From the NCBI GenBank assembly GCA_028718905.1, contig JAQUKV010000006.1:1-64000 (forward strand): a stretch of DNA of 64,000 bases, written 5' to 3'. Positions 25,523-35,100 of this stretch are shown in pieces. Position numbers and translations under genes: made by a program. Below the pieces are notes generated by a model that was not told the origin of the DNA, did no database searches, and was given only the letters and a program-made list of their open reading frames with translations. How positions within the stretch are numbered: position 1 is the first letter of the stretch; each line of letters opens with the position of its first letter. The DNA is from Candidatus Peribacteraceae bacterium (GTDB taxonomy: Bacteria > Patescibacteriota > Gracilibacteria > Peribacterales > Peribacteraceae).

Positions 25523-25870
25523 ATGTATAATACTTCGATTTGTCCGTCACGCTCCGAGTCACGTCACACCCACACCTATTCCTCCGCTCGCCTCCATCAC
25601 GGCACGATTCTGACACTCCTCGAACGCGCGGTACGCGATGAAGCCGACCCGCAGATCATTGAGAGGCTGCAGTGGATGCTCCATTTCGCAGAGCACGGTT
25701 CGGTGAGCGGAACATGCGAGCATTTTTCAATCTCGCGCTCGTCGTTTTATCGCTGGCTCAAGCGCTTCGACCCGCAGAATCTCTCGAGTCTCATCGACCA
25801 TCCGACACGCCCAAACGAACTCAAGAATTCCCGAGTTCCCGAGTTCCCTACCCCCTACTCCTACTCCTAA
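25523..25870 (+). CDS. Helix-turn-helix protein, probably a truncated transposase-type DNA-binding module
   Basis: A 115-aa protein with a homeodomain-like HTH: ERLQWMLHFAEHGSVSGTCEHFSISRSSFYRWLKRF followed by DHPTRP, the layout of the N-terminal domain of IS481/IS3-type transposases. No DDE catalytic domain follows. The last residues (PTPYSYS) come from a CCCTACYCC array, so the array appears to have ended the gene. The ATG at 25523 has AGGGG 5 nt upstream. Confidence 0.55.
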   Translation: MYNTSICPSRSESRHTHTYSSARLHHGTILTLLERAVRDEADPQIIERLQWMLHFAEHGSVSGTCEHFSISRSSFYRWLKRFDPQNLSSLIDHPTRPNELKNSRVPEFPTPYSYS

Positions 25871-25876
25871 TCCTAA
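25850..25876 (+). repeat. CCCTACYCC/CCTAAT array at a gene end
   Basis: Degenerate copies of the CCCTACN unit followed by CCTAAT units; it supplies the last codons and stop of the HTH gene. Confidence 0.6.
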
Positions 25877-25880
25877 TCGC

Positions 25881-27155
25881 TGTCCCCTCTGCCGCCTGCG
25901 TTCGTGGCTGCGCGTCCCCTCACTACGGTCCATTGCCACACTCCTGCTGCTCATCCTCTTCCTGAATATTGCCTTCCTGCTCCTTGTGTTGCCGGTCAAA
26001 GCGGGTGCCGCATCGTCGTGGAATCCGGGGCTGCTGGCGAACACCGAAGCCTTTCAGATCATTGACGACGCCGACACGGCTGCGAACGTACAGCTGAAAT
26101 TCGGTGAAACCCTGCAAGAGAGCCTCACATATAACCGCGGCGAATCACGGTTCGAATTTACGCGATCGCTTCTCGTCGGAGGCAACCTGACGGCCACGGG
26201 GTCGCTCAATATACTCGGGACGATGTCCGGCAAGTCGCTGCAGATCACGGGTACGGGAGCCAATCCGCTGATCAAGACTGTGGGCGGGAACGTGGGGATT
26301 GGAACAGCGAGCCCGGGCGCAACACTCGAAATCAGCCCCGGAGACCTCACATTCACCAACTGGGATCAGTACATCAACTATGAAATATCGGGGGCTACAG
26401 AATAGGTAGAAGTACTGACAATAACCTCATTTTCGATACCAACTCAGAAACAAGAATGGCAATGGATATCAATGGCAACGTTGGCATCGGAACCACGTCC
26501 CCCGAAACCAAGCTCGAAGTCACCGGCACCGCGTCGGGCGAATATCTTCACGCCGAGCAGGGTCTGACGTCCTCGGGAAATGTAATCGTCGCTCCGGGCA
26601 AGACCGTGCGCATCAACGGCGTCACCTACACCTTCCCCGCATCGGACGGCACGGCCTCGGGCAAGGTGCTGAAAACCGATAGTGCAGAAAATTGAGCTGG
26701 AGCACGGATAGCACAGGATCGAGCACCGGATTAAGCGCCGCTGATGCTGAGGGCATGTTCGTGAATCAGGGCGGCGACACCATGACGGGGGCACTGGCGA
26801 TCATGCCCACCGCAGCGGTGCAAGCAGCTCTCGAAGTCGCCGGAACAGCGGCGGGCCGCATCTTAAGCTTCGGCAACCGCCTCACGGGTTCCGGCGCAGT
26901 GAGCATCCGCACCCTCACGGATTCCGTCACGGCTTTCCATGTGCTGGATAGCGACGGCGGAACCCTGTCTTCAATATTGATACGACCAATGAGCGGGTGG
27001 GGATCGGGACGGCAATCCCGTCGCAAAAACTACAAGTATCAGGAGGACATATCCTCATGGATAATAACTATGAAATACGATGGAAAGACTCAGGCGAAAC
27101 CGAAAGAACAGGCCTTGAATTAGATTCCTCCAATAATTTGAATTTTCTGTCATAA
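25881..27155 (+). pseudogene. Frameshifted tail-fibre-like exported protein
   Basis: A hydrophobic export segment (about 25910-26000) leads into a beta-rich protein with repeats of the type GNVGIGTTSPxxxLEVTG, found in phage tail fibres and CPR surface proteins, plus GGDTMTG motifs. The reading continues through three frames, 25986-26405, about 26400-26695, 26692-about 26970 and a last piece ending at the TAA of 27153-27155. Every change is a -1 shift and after three the first frame is restored. No ATG opens the first frame (earliest GTG 25986). Either three single-base deletions in a decaying gene, or sequence errors. Confidence 0.65.
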
Positions 27156-27176
27156 GTTACGAATTGACTACTATCA

Positions 27177-28026
27177 CTAATAAGACAACATTTCTGCAAA
27201 ACGGACAGACAATGGCCCCACCTGCACGGAAGCACCGTCCTTAGCCGCACACGTGAGTTTAATGAGCATTTCGCCGCCAGCCGTCCACGTGGGCGAACCA
27301 GAAAAGCCCCATGTCGACGCCACCCAGTTCGTCGAAACCAGGGAAGCGGTGCCCGATCCCGTCAGGGTGACGGCGGCACCAGCGGTGTCGTAGACCTGCA
27401 CGGCCAAAGCGCTATCCAGCGCACTGGAAGATGTGGTGCGATACGTCAGAGCGAGCGGGGCGCTGCCCCACCGCGAGAAATCGGAAGACAGAGGAACGCG
27501 CAGCAGCACGCCGTAATCCTGCAGGGTACTACGGGTGGAGGACCAGTCGTAGAAGTTGCGCAACGTGCTACCCGAATGACGGTCGCAGAGAAGGTATCGT
27601 TCCGCCAAAAGATTTCTGGCTCGTTGATGGTATCGGTAATGCGGTGCCGTGTCCGCGGTGCCCTCCTGCAGAAGGAAACGCGGCAGCCGAGGAAGAAGGT
27701 GTGCTGCTCTGCTCCACAGAGGAGGAAGATGACGAAGAGAGAACGGAATATTCCGACAAAATTTGAAAGTGCGTGCTGGCAACCGGCTCTGCCACCCACG
27801 TCACTCCGTTCTCATTCATCAGATACGATGCCGAAGCATCCGGAGCTGCATTGGCCGTGCCGGGAAAGGAATCGTAGAGCAGGAATGATGCACTCTCCGC
27901 TGCGATTGCGGGCTGCCCGTTCAACGGCATGCCCAGCGCAACAATGACACCGATTGTGCAGAGCAGGATGCGCCTGCCTGCGGCATCGGGAAGCCGAATA
28001 ATGACATTTTTAGAGTTCATGTTCAT
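27177..28026 (-). pseudogene. Frameshifted exported Ser-rich protein
   Basis: The N-terminal part (ATG 28026) has a signal peptide (RRILLCTIGVIVALG, cleavage near AIA/ESA), a domain with SASYLMNENGVTWVAEPV, and a poly-Ser linker, and stops at 27568. The matching C-terminal part continues in another frame from about 27575 (STLRNFYDWSSTRSTLQDYGVLLRVPL to FAEMLSY at 27177). One extra G in a GGG at about 27571-27573 would explain the break: removing it gives a continuous PSFGSTLRNFYD. It is convergent with the other frameshifted gene. Confidence 0.65.
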
Positions 28027-28154
28027 TTCACTATATTTTAACATTTTTCTTAACTTTAGTCTATACCCCCCTTTCTCCGGAAAACCGTGTCGGAATCACC
28101 GTTTGCGATCATTTTCGACGACTGTTAAGATGAAAACGTTCCCCCTCTGTCTCC

Positions 28155-29219
28155 ATGCGACCGATGAAAAACTTGCAACGCTTTCTGGCAGGCATCCTTG
28201 CCCTCTCCGTTCTCCTGCCTTCAATCTCCCTGGCGGCCGAGACCACGGCATTCAAGGATGTCCCGGCCGGCTCCCCCGTTGCCGAAGCGGCGGAATACCT
28301 GCGGTCCGTGGGAGTTCTGAGCGGCTACCCCGACCCTTCGGATCCCTCAGGGCAAGCGGCACTTTTCCGTCCGGACCAGAAGGTGAATCGCGCGGAGTCG
28401 ATCAAGATCATCATCGCTCCCCTGCTCAAGCCGGAAGCGCTCACCCAGCTCACCTCCACCCCGTTCTCTGATATCAAAACCGGCGACTGGTACCTGCCCT
28501 ACGTGGAAGCCGCGCGTCAGAATTCCATCGTGGACGGCCCGCCTGCGAAAACCGCATTCAACGGGACGAAACCCGTCACCAAGATGGAATTCATCAAAAT
28601 GATCCTGCTCGCCTACCGCATCGACCCGAACTCCTACAGCGAAATCAGTCTTCCCCTCTCGTCGGACGTCATCGATCCGACTGCGTGGTTCTACCCGTAC
28701 CTGCGCTATGCACTGACGGCCTCCATGACGATGGTCACCAGTGAGGGCACCTTCGATCCCGGCCGTGAACTCACGCGCGGAGATACCGCCCTCATCCTCT
28801 ACCGCTTTCTCATGTACCGGAACGGCAAACGCACGCAGGCGCTCCTCTCCGAATCGGAGAGTGAAATCCTGATCGTCCTCGGAAGCCTGAAAGACAACAA
28901 CCCCGAACAGGCGGAGTACGCCTCGGCACGCGCCCTGCTGGCGGCCCGCGGCGCCAATGCCGGGGCGCCGAACCAGCCGCTTGTGCAGGGGGCACTCAAG
29001 ATCACCGAAGCCTTCCGAGCGATTGTCCGTGCCTACCGTGCCGGCATCAATCAGCAATTTGACGAGTCCATCCGTCTGTGCGGCGACGCCTGGAATCTGG
29101 CCACCCGCGCCAAAGAACTGAGTCCGGGCCTCGCAAACTTAAGTGATCAGGTGCAGGCTCTGGCGAAGAATCTGGCCGATAGCGCACGAACGGCGAAGGC
29201 CGGTCCCGCCTCCCCATGA
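28155..29219 (+). CDS. S-layer homology (SLH) domain protein
   Basis: A 354-aa exported protein: signal peptide (cleavage near LAA/ETT), then three SLH modules (about 32-90, 100-155, 160-215; e.g. FKDVPAGSPVAEAAEYL, FSDIKTGDWYLPYVEAA) and a helical C-terminal domain of about 130 aa. SLH modules hold proteins to a pyruvylated cell-wall polymer; CsaB, the pyruvyl transferase, is encoded at 61350. A second ATG at 28164 is possible. It overlaps the next gene by 4 bp. Confidence 0.85.
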   Translation: MRPMKNLQRFLAGILALSVLLPSISLAAETTAFKDVPAGSPVAEAAEYLRSVGVLSGYPDPSDPSGQAALFRPDQKVNRAESIKIIIAPLLKPEALTQLTSTPFSDIKTGDWYLPYVEAARQNSIVDGPPAKTAFNGTKPVTKMEFIKMILLAYRIDPNSYSEISLPLSSDVIDPTAWFYPYLRYALTASMTMVTSEGTFDPGRELTRGDTALILYRFLMYRNGKRTQALLSESESEILIVLGSLKDNNPEQAEYASARALLAARGANAGAPNQPLVQGALKITEAFRAIVRAYRAGINQQFDESIRLCGDAWNLATRAKELSPGLANLSDQVQALAKNLADSARTAKAGPASP

Positions 29220-29608
29220 GTCTTCGCACGCCCCGTTTCCCCCTCTGCTTCACGGCCCGTGTCGTGAGGGGTGTCGGCCGCGGGCGCACGATCGGATCGC
29301 CGACCCTCAATCTGGATCCGGAGGAAATCCCGCGCACGCTGAAAAATGGAATCTACGTCTGTCGTATCCGCTGGAGCCGCCTCACCTTCGCCGCTGCAAT
29401 GCACTGCGGACCGCGTCCGGTTTTCGCCGATACCTTCGCCTGCGAAGTCCATGTCATCGACCATCCGGTACGCCGCGCCCCCACCCGCGTCACCGTAGAG
29501 GTGGTGCGGAGACTCAGGAATATCCGGAATTTCCGCAGCGTCGCACAGTTGCAGAAACAGATCGCGCGGGATATTGAGATGGTAAGAAAAATTCTGAAGA
29601 AAGGATGA
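29216..29608 (+). CDS. Standalone riboflavin kinase domain
   Basis: A 130-aa protein equal to the C-terminal flavokinase half of RibF, which makes FMN from riboflavin and ATP. Seen: GRGRTIGSPTLNL, NGIYVCRIRW, FAAAMHCGPRPVF, EVHVID, and the C-terminal helix RNIRNFRSVAQLQKQIARDIEMVRKIL. The N-terminal FAD synthetase domain is absent and not visible elsewhere in the window. It starts inside the SLH gene stop (ATGA), so it is coupled to an unrelated surface protein. The conserved NGxY region is present, but the usual catalytic Glu region is degenerate. Confidence 0.75.
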   Translation: MSLRTPRFPLCFTARVVRGVGRGRTIGSPTLNLDPEEIPRTLKNGIYVCRIRWSRLTFAAAMHCGPRPVFADTFACEVHVIDHPVRRAPTRVTVEVVRRLRNIRNFRSVAQLQKQIARDIEMVRKILKKG

Positions 29609-29622
29609 ATGACAGAAATTCC

Positions 29623-29820
29623 TGCCTCACCCCCCAACCCCCTCTCCCTCCTGCAACGATTCCTGCAGGGAGAAGGGGCGCACCTTTCGTGCTTTCAGGC
29701 CTTCTCAGGATGACAAAGTGTGCCCCCTCTCCGGCTTGGCCGGCGTAGCCCGAGCGAAGCGAAGGGCGAAGACGGGTTGGCGTTGGGGTGGGATCGGAGA
29801 GGGGGATAGGGGGTGAGGCA
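29623..29820. repeat. MITE-like palindromic element, copy 1 (198 bp)
   Basis: Bounded by inverted ends TGCCTCACCCCC and GGGGGTGAGGCA, with inner CCCCCTCTCC/GGAGAGGGGG arms; the interior also contains a CCCGAGCGAAGCGAAGGGC palindrome. A related element lies at 54328-54475. Confidence 0.75.
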
Positions 29821-29872
29821 ATAACAAAACAACCACAAAAAATATGGCAGGGCATGCTATCCTATCCGCCTC

Positions 29873-31159
29873 ATGCGTTCACTCCTCCGAGCCGTCAATA
29901 AGGCCGTCCCCCAGCGCAGTCCGCTTCGCCTCGTCTGGCATCACGCCAAGGCGCTGGCTGCGGCTCTCCTGTACCGGTTTCCCGCACGGAACCTCACTGT
30001 CATCTCTGTCACCGGCACCGACGGCAAAACCACCACGGTCGGCATGGTGCTGCGCATCCTGCAGACTGCTGGATTCAATGCCGGCGCACTCTCGACCGCT
30101 TTTCTGCAGATCCGGAATGAACAGGAATGGAACGCCACCCAGAAGACTTCGCCCTCGCCGTTCCTCATCCAGAAATTCCTACGCCGCCTCGTCCGTTCCG
30201 GATGCACGCATGCGGTGCTGGAAGTGTCTTCTCACGGCCTCGTGCAGGGCAGAGTGCATTATACGTGGCCGCTCGTCGCCGCAGTGACCAACGTCACGCC
30301 GGAACATCTGGATTATCACGGCACACTCGAACAGTATCGCCGCGACAAGGGGCTGCTCTTTTCGATGGTACGGTCCGGCGGAACGAAAATCCTCAACATG
30401 GATGATGAGAGCACAAAGCTCTATCAGCAAATCCCGACAACGCACACCCTCACCTACGGGCACGATCCGCAGGCCGACCTGTGGATTTCGGATCGCCGCT
30501 CATCCCTGCAGGGGTCAGAATCCTCGCTCCACTGTGCCGGAGCGACGCTCTCCCTCTCGCTCACGATTCCCGGCGCATTCAATCTGGAAAACGCCTGCTG
30601 CGCCATTGCCTGCGCACACGCCGTCGGCATCAAGACGGATCTTGCCGTGCAGGCATTACGCACCTTCTCCGGCGTAGCCGGTCGCATGGAGCGCATCGAT
30701 GAAGGACAACCCTTCGCGGTGTTCGTGGATTTCACCGTGACACCCGCAGCGTACGAAAAAACGCTCACGACTCTCCGCACGATGCTCCCGCAGGGCAAGC
30801 GCATTCTCGTCCTCACGGGCAGCTGCGGGGATCGCTACCGCGAGAAGCGCCCGATCGTCGGGAGACTGTGCTCGGAACTGGCCGATGTTGTAGTGGTCAC
30901 GAATGAGGATCCCTACACCGAAGACCCGCAGAAGATCATCGACGAAGTCTTTAGCGGCATCGATCAGTCCAAAACACAGGCGCACAAAATCTTCGACCGA
31001 AGAGAGGCCATTGCTTTCCTCTTTGCTCAGGCGAAACCGGGCGACGCAGTGATGCTCTGTGCCAAAGGCGCGGACACGACGATGTGGACAAACGAGGGAC
31101 AGATTCCGTGGAACGAGCGTGCCATTGCGCGGGAACTGCTGCAGACACAAAAAAAATGA
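29873..31159 (+). CDS. MurE-like Mur ligase lacking domain 1
   Basis: A 428-aa ATP-dependent Mur ligase. Seen: VTGTDGKTTT (P-loop), EVSSHGLVQGRV, NVTPEHLDYHGTLEQYRRDK, FNLENACCAIA, and the C-terminal domain with VLTGSCGDRYREKRP. It resembles MurE/UDP-MurNAc-tripeptide synthetase but starts only about 45 aa before the P-loop, so the UDP-substrate-binding domain 1 is mostly missing. The amino-acid recognition motif DNPR is replaced by NEDPYTEDP. It could add an amino acid to peptidoglycan precursor or act on a lipid-linked substrate. A TGC-TATCCT box ends 9 nt before the ATG. Confidence 0.8.
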   Translation: MRSLLRAVNKAVPQRSPLRLVWHHAKALAAALLYRFPARNLTVISVTGTDGKTTTVGMVLRILQTAGFNAGALSTAFLQIRNEQEWNATQKTSPSPFLIQKFLRRLVRSGCTHAVLEVSSHGLVQGRVHYTWPLVAAVTNVTPEHLDYHGTLEQYRRDKGLLFSMVRSGGTKILNMDDESTKLYQQIPTTHTLTYGHDPQADLWISDRRSSLQGSESSLHCAGATLSLSLTIPGAFNLENACCAIACAHAVGIKTDLAVQALRTFSGVAGRMERIDEGQPFAVFVDFTVTPAAYEKTLTTLRTMLPQGKRILVLTGSCGDRYREKRPIVGRLCSELADVVVVTNEDPYTEDPQKIIDEVFSGIDQSKTQAHKIFDRREAIAFLFAQAKPGDAVMLCAKGADTTMWTNEGQIPWNERAIARELLQTQKK

Positions 31160-31201
31160 GTCGCAAGCCGGCAGGCCGACCGACGACACAAGGCGTTCAT
31201 C

Positions 31202-31339
31202 CTATTCCCCCCTCCTGTCATTTAGACGATCCCGCCAACGTTGGTAGAGACCCATGGCGAGAAACATCAGACAGGCGCCGGCGACAGCGATCATTTCCAT
31301 GTCGCCACCGTCGGATAGGAATTCCCGGAGAGCATTCAT
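31202..31339 (-). CDS. Small single-helix membrane protein (45 aa)
   Basis: A 45-codon gene in the gap between the Mur ligase and rnhB, on the opposite strand. It begins MNALREFLSDGGDMEM, has one hydrophobic helix (IAVAGACLMFLAMG) and a basic C-terminus (RWRDRLNDRRGE). AAAGGAGGAG lies 5 nt before the ATG, one of the best ribosome sites in the window. No family recognised. Confidence 0.6.
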   Translation of the reverse strand: MNALREFLSDGGDMEMIAVAGACLMFLAMGLYQRWRDRLNDRRGE

Positions 31340-31503
31340 GTTTGCTCCTCCTTTGAGTAAAGGAATTCACAACGGAACGGAACGAACAAGCCGATACCTC
31401 GTTTGGCCACACTCGCGGACAATGCGCGATACCGACCTCTTCATTCGTCACGTACGCTGAAAGAGCACTTGTGATATATTATACAATTAATATTTTTTGT
31501 CAA

Positions 31504-32091
31504 ATGTCCAACAAGCGCGAATCAACGGCCGTTATCGCCGGTATCGATGAGGCGGGCAGGGGTGCTCTGGCCGGGCCGGTCGTGGCGGGAGCCTGTATCC
31601 TGCCGAATCAGACTCCCCTGCCCCCGTTCATCCGCGACAGCAAGAAACTCACGCCGGACATGCGCGATGAGGCATTCGCATGGATCACCACGCACTGCGC
31701 GTTCGGCACCGGCATCGTGGAGGCGGCGTTCATTGATCGCTATGGCATTCTGCCTGCAACCGAAAAGGCGATGCAGGAAGCCGTCGGCATGTTGGCAAAG
31801 ATTCTTTGTCCCACCTATCTGCTCGTGGACGGCCGCGACAAGTTCTGGTTTGACTATCCGCACACTGCAATCATTGACGGAGACAATCTGGAGCCCTGCA
31901 TCTCGGCGGCTTCGATCATGGCCAAGGTGACGCGCGACCGTCTGATGGTCAAACAGGAAGCCCACTTCCCGGGATACGGCTTTGCGGCGCACAAAGGGTA
32001 TGGCACCGCCGCGCACTTCGCCGCGCTCCGATCGAGCGGGCCGAGTGCCATCCACCGCCGCTCCTTCCTGGGCAGTGCATTGGAAACGTAA
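31504..32091 (+). CDS. rnhB: Ribonuclease HII
   Basis: Removes RNA from RNA-DNA hybrids. The 195-aa protein has GIDEAGRGALAGPVVAGA (catalytic Asp-Glu), DSKKLTP, VDGRDKFWF, GDNLEPCISAASIMAKVTRDRLM and the C-terminal YGFAAHKGYGTAAHFAAL, as in RNase HII. The ATG at 31504 fits the conserved N-terminus; an in-frame start at 31471 would add 11 residues. Confidence 0.95.
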   Translation: MSNKRESTAVIAGIDEAGRGALAGPVVAGACILPNQTPLPPFIRDSKKLTPDMRDEAFAWITTHCAFGTGIVEAAFIDRYGILPATEKAMQEAVGMLAKILCPTYLLVDGRDKFWFDYPHTAIIDGDNLEPCISAASIMAKVTRDRLMVKQEAHFPGYGFAAHKGYGTAAHFAALRSSGPSAIHRRSFLGSALET

Positions 32092-32158
32092 TGCCGGGGA
32101 AATGCAAGAAGTTTGCCATGACGGAATATGGTAGGATCCGATTCAAAGTTCCTACACC

Positions 32159-35100
32159 ATGTTTTCCGCCCCCCCTCGCCGAACCGCCGTCATCCTGCTC
32201 ATCGCTCTCGGAGTCGCGGCGGCGCTGGCGTGGCGCGACGCCCCCTGGTCAAAGTGGAAAGGAGAAACGACCTACGAAGATGGGTACAGCGAAGTGAAGC
32301 TTGACACTGACCCCAACTACGAACAGTGCGCCAACAACTACGACGTTTGCATACAAGAGTGCAAGGAATTCTGCTACCCCGACTGCAACGACGTAGACGA
32401 CCCGACGACGATGCCCTGCGGCTGCTACTGGATGGTCCAGGACCGCCCCGTGGAAGAACGCATCGATTGGAGCACGTACCCGGACTACATATCGACCGAA
32501 GGAATGTATCTGTGCGACAGCCCGAGCATCTTCTCCGAAGGAGATTCCTGCTATTTCGGATGGTATCAGAATAGCCGCTCCAAAGCCGGACTGTGCTGGT
32601 GCGGCGATGGGTGGGTGGATGGCGGCAGCGAAGAGTGCGACGAAGGCGATCCCAACTATACATACTACTATGGGACGAACTGCACGGGACCGCTTTTCAA
32701 TGAATTCAGCAGCGCGGGCAACACAAACGGCCTTGAAAAATGGCCGGTCCAGGACGACGCGGGACACCGGTGCAATGCGGACGATCCTTCGATCGTCGGC
32801 GGCTGCTCCACAACCTGCAAACGAAATACCGCGTCGTCATCATCCTCCTCATCGGTGGGATACTGGTGCTGCAATACGGACAGCCCCGGCGCGTTCATGT
32901 GTGTGGAAGCGGAAAAAACGGATCTTGATGGTGGGTGGCATTGCCCGGCGAAACCAGGGAACAATGGCAATTACCCGTTTGGAGGGCTCACACTCGATAC
33001 GTGCAAAGAAGAATGCGAAAACACTGTTCCCAAATACTACTGCTGCAATAATTCCATTCCCTCCTGCTTTCCTTCGAGCATAGTCGAGGGGCCGGCGGAA
33101 AACCAATTGGGCTCGCAGTGTCCTGAAAACTCTCACTATCAAGCGGATACCAAGGACGAATGTGATGCAAGTTGTGGCCCTGCCGTCTGCGGAAACGGCG
33201 AGCTGGAAACGGAAGAGGAATGTGACAACGGCGCGGATAACGGAGCTGACCGCATGTGCGACGCGTGTTCACTGCGCTGCAAAACTCAATTCAACTACAA
33301 CTCTACGACCAAAAATTATGTCGGAGCCACGGACTGCGTGAATCACGCTCGAGGGATCTTGGACTGGGAACATTGTCGGTGCGTCTGCGCCGCCGGAACA
33401 GAGTGGCAATTTGAAGAGGATTATGGGTACTACTGCGCCGATCCGGAAGATTGTCCCGTTGAGTACAGCGCCGACCATGATGCCGCCGCGGTGGCAGGGT
33501 GCCGCGACCGCTGTAACGAGCTCCATGACGGCGTCGTCGCCGTGGAGGGATGCGTATCACAGTGCGTCTGCACCTGCCGCGGACAAGGAGGCGGAGGATA
33601 TTGTTTCGACGACTGCGTTTCCACTCACCCTGAAGAAACCCACGGCTGCTCCGAAGACGCGGAATGCTGCCGGGCTGCTTGCATCACCGAAACTTGCCCA
33701 ACCAACGGCGGGGGTAACGGCGATGGCGATGACAATGGCGGAGGGAATGGAGGGGGGGGTGGTGGAGATAACGGCGGTGGCGGTGACAATGGCGGAGGGG
33801 GAAACAACGGCGGTGGCGGTGACAATGGCGGAGGGGGGGGTGGTGGAGATGACGGTGGTGGGGACAACGGCGGGGGAGAGAACGGAAGCAGCGGATCGTC
33901 GGGATCGCAGACCTCGCATGCGGCAAGCTCCACGCATTCCAATGAAGAAAACTCTTCCGCTGCTTCCGATGCGTCGGACGCTTCCGCCTCCTCCGCCGAC
34001 TCGAGCCAAAATTCCAGAGAACCGTATTGCGATCTGTCGCGCTGCTCCTGGGAAGCATCCACGGAAACCTGCGAAGTACAAGGCGGAACAGTAGAGAACT
34101 CCACGTCACTCACCAGAGCGCCCGACACACCGGGAGCCCTGCGAAAGTTCTTCGCCTGGATCTCGAGCCTGTGGACCCTTCCGCGGCAAAGCGCTTCCCT
34201 CCTGGCGCGCGAGGAAAACTATTGCCAGACGGGTTACACCTGCGTGAACGTCCGCGCTTACCCAGACGAACAGTACTGCAAACAATACTGTTCAAGAATC
34301 GATAAACCTTACCTGGCCTGGGAGGACATCAGCTGCGACCCGCAAGATCCGCTCTCCAGCCAATGTTGCAAGTGCGATCAGCGCACGCCTGCCAAGCGCT
34401 GCGGCGGCAGCAGTTACGCTTGCTTGGACAATGTATCGCAGACCAACATTACGAACGCCTGTGACGATTACTGCGAAGGCGAAGGGAAATTTATGGAAAA
34501 AGCCTGGATACAGGGATGCATGGACAGTCCGTCCTACGATCAAGGTTGTTGCAAATGCAAAGGAACATCGGACGACGATGGCGGTGATGGAGAGGGTGAC
34601 GGCAATGGAAACGACGAAGGGGACGGCGGATCAGACGGCGCCGGCCACGAGAACGACGTGTGCTGCTGCGGCATAACAGTGAATGCCTCATCGCAATCAA
34701 GCGGCACGTCTTCCGTTCACTCTGCATCCAGTATGAACAGTACTCCCGCCAACTCTTCCAACTCTTCTGCTGCTTCCAACGCGTCGGACGCTTCCGCCTC
34801 CTCCGCCTCCAAAAGCAGCTCTTTCTCCAATTCTTCTTCCAAGTCTTCCTCATCCTCCAAATCTTCTTCCTCCTCTTCTTCCAAGTCTTCCTCGTTCTCC
34901 TCTTCGCAGTCTTCTTCCTCATTCTCTTCAAGCTCTTCTTCTTCCAGTAGCAGCAACGGCCGCGTGTGCTGTTGCAGCGATGATGACGAAACCCTCTGCG
35001 CCTGGACATCCGTCTCCTATTGCGAGACTGCCATCGGAATGCACATGTCTGGCGATTGGCTGTGCACCACTCCCCACTCGTCTTCTTCGTCTTCCTCCAG

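Noticed and set aside
31218..31460. Alternative frames of 68-77 codons on both strands before rnhB
   Set aside because: They overlap the 45-aa gene that has a strong ribosome site, and lack any motif or start signal.
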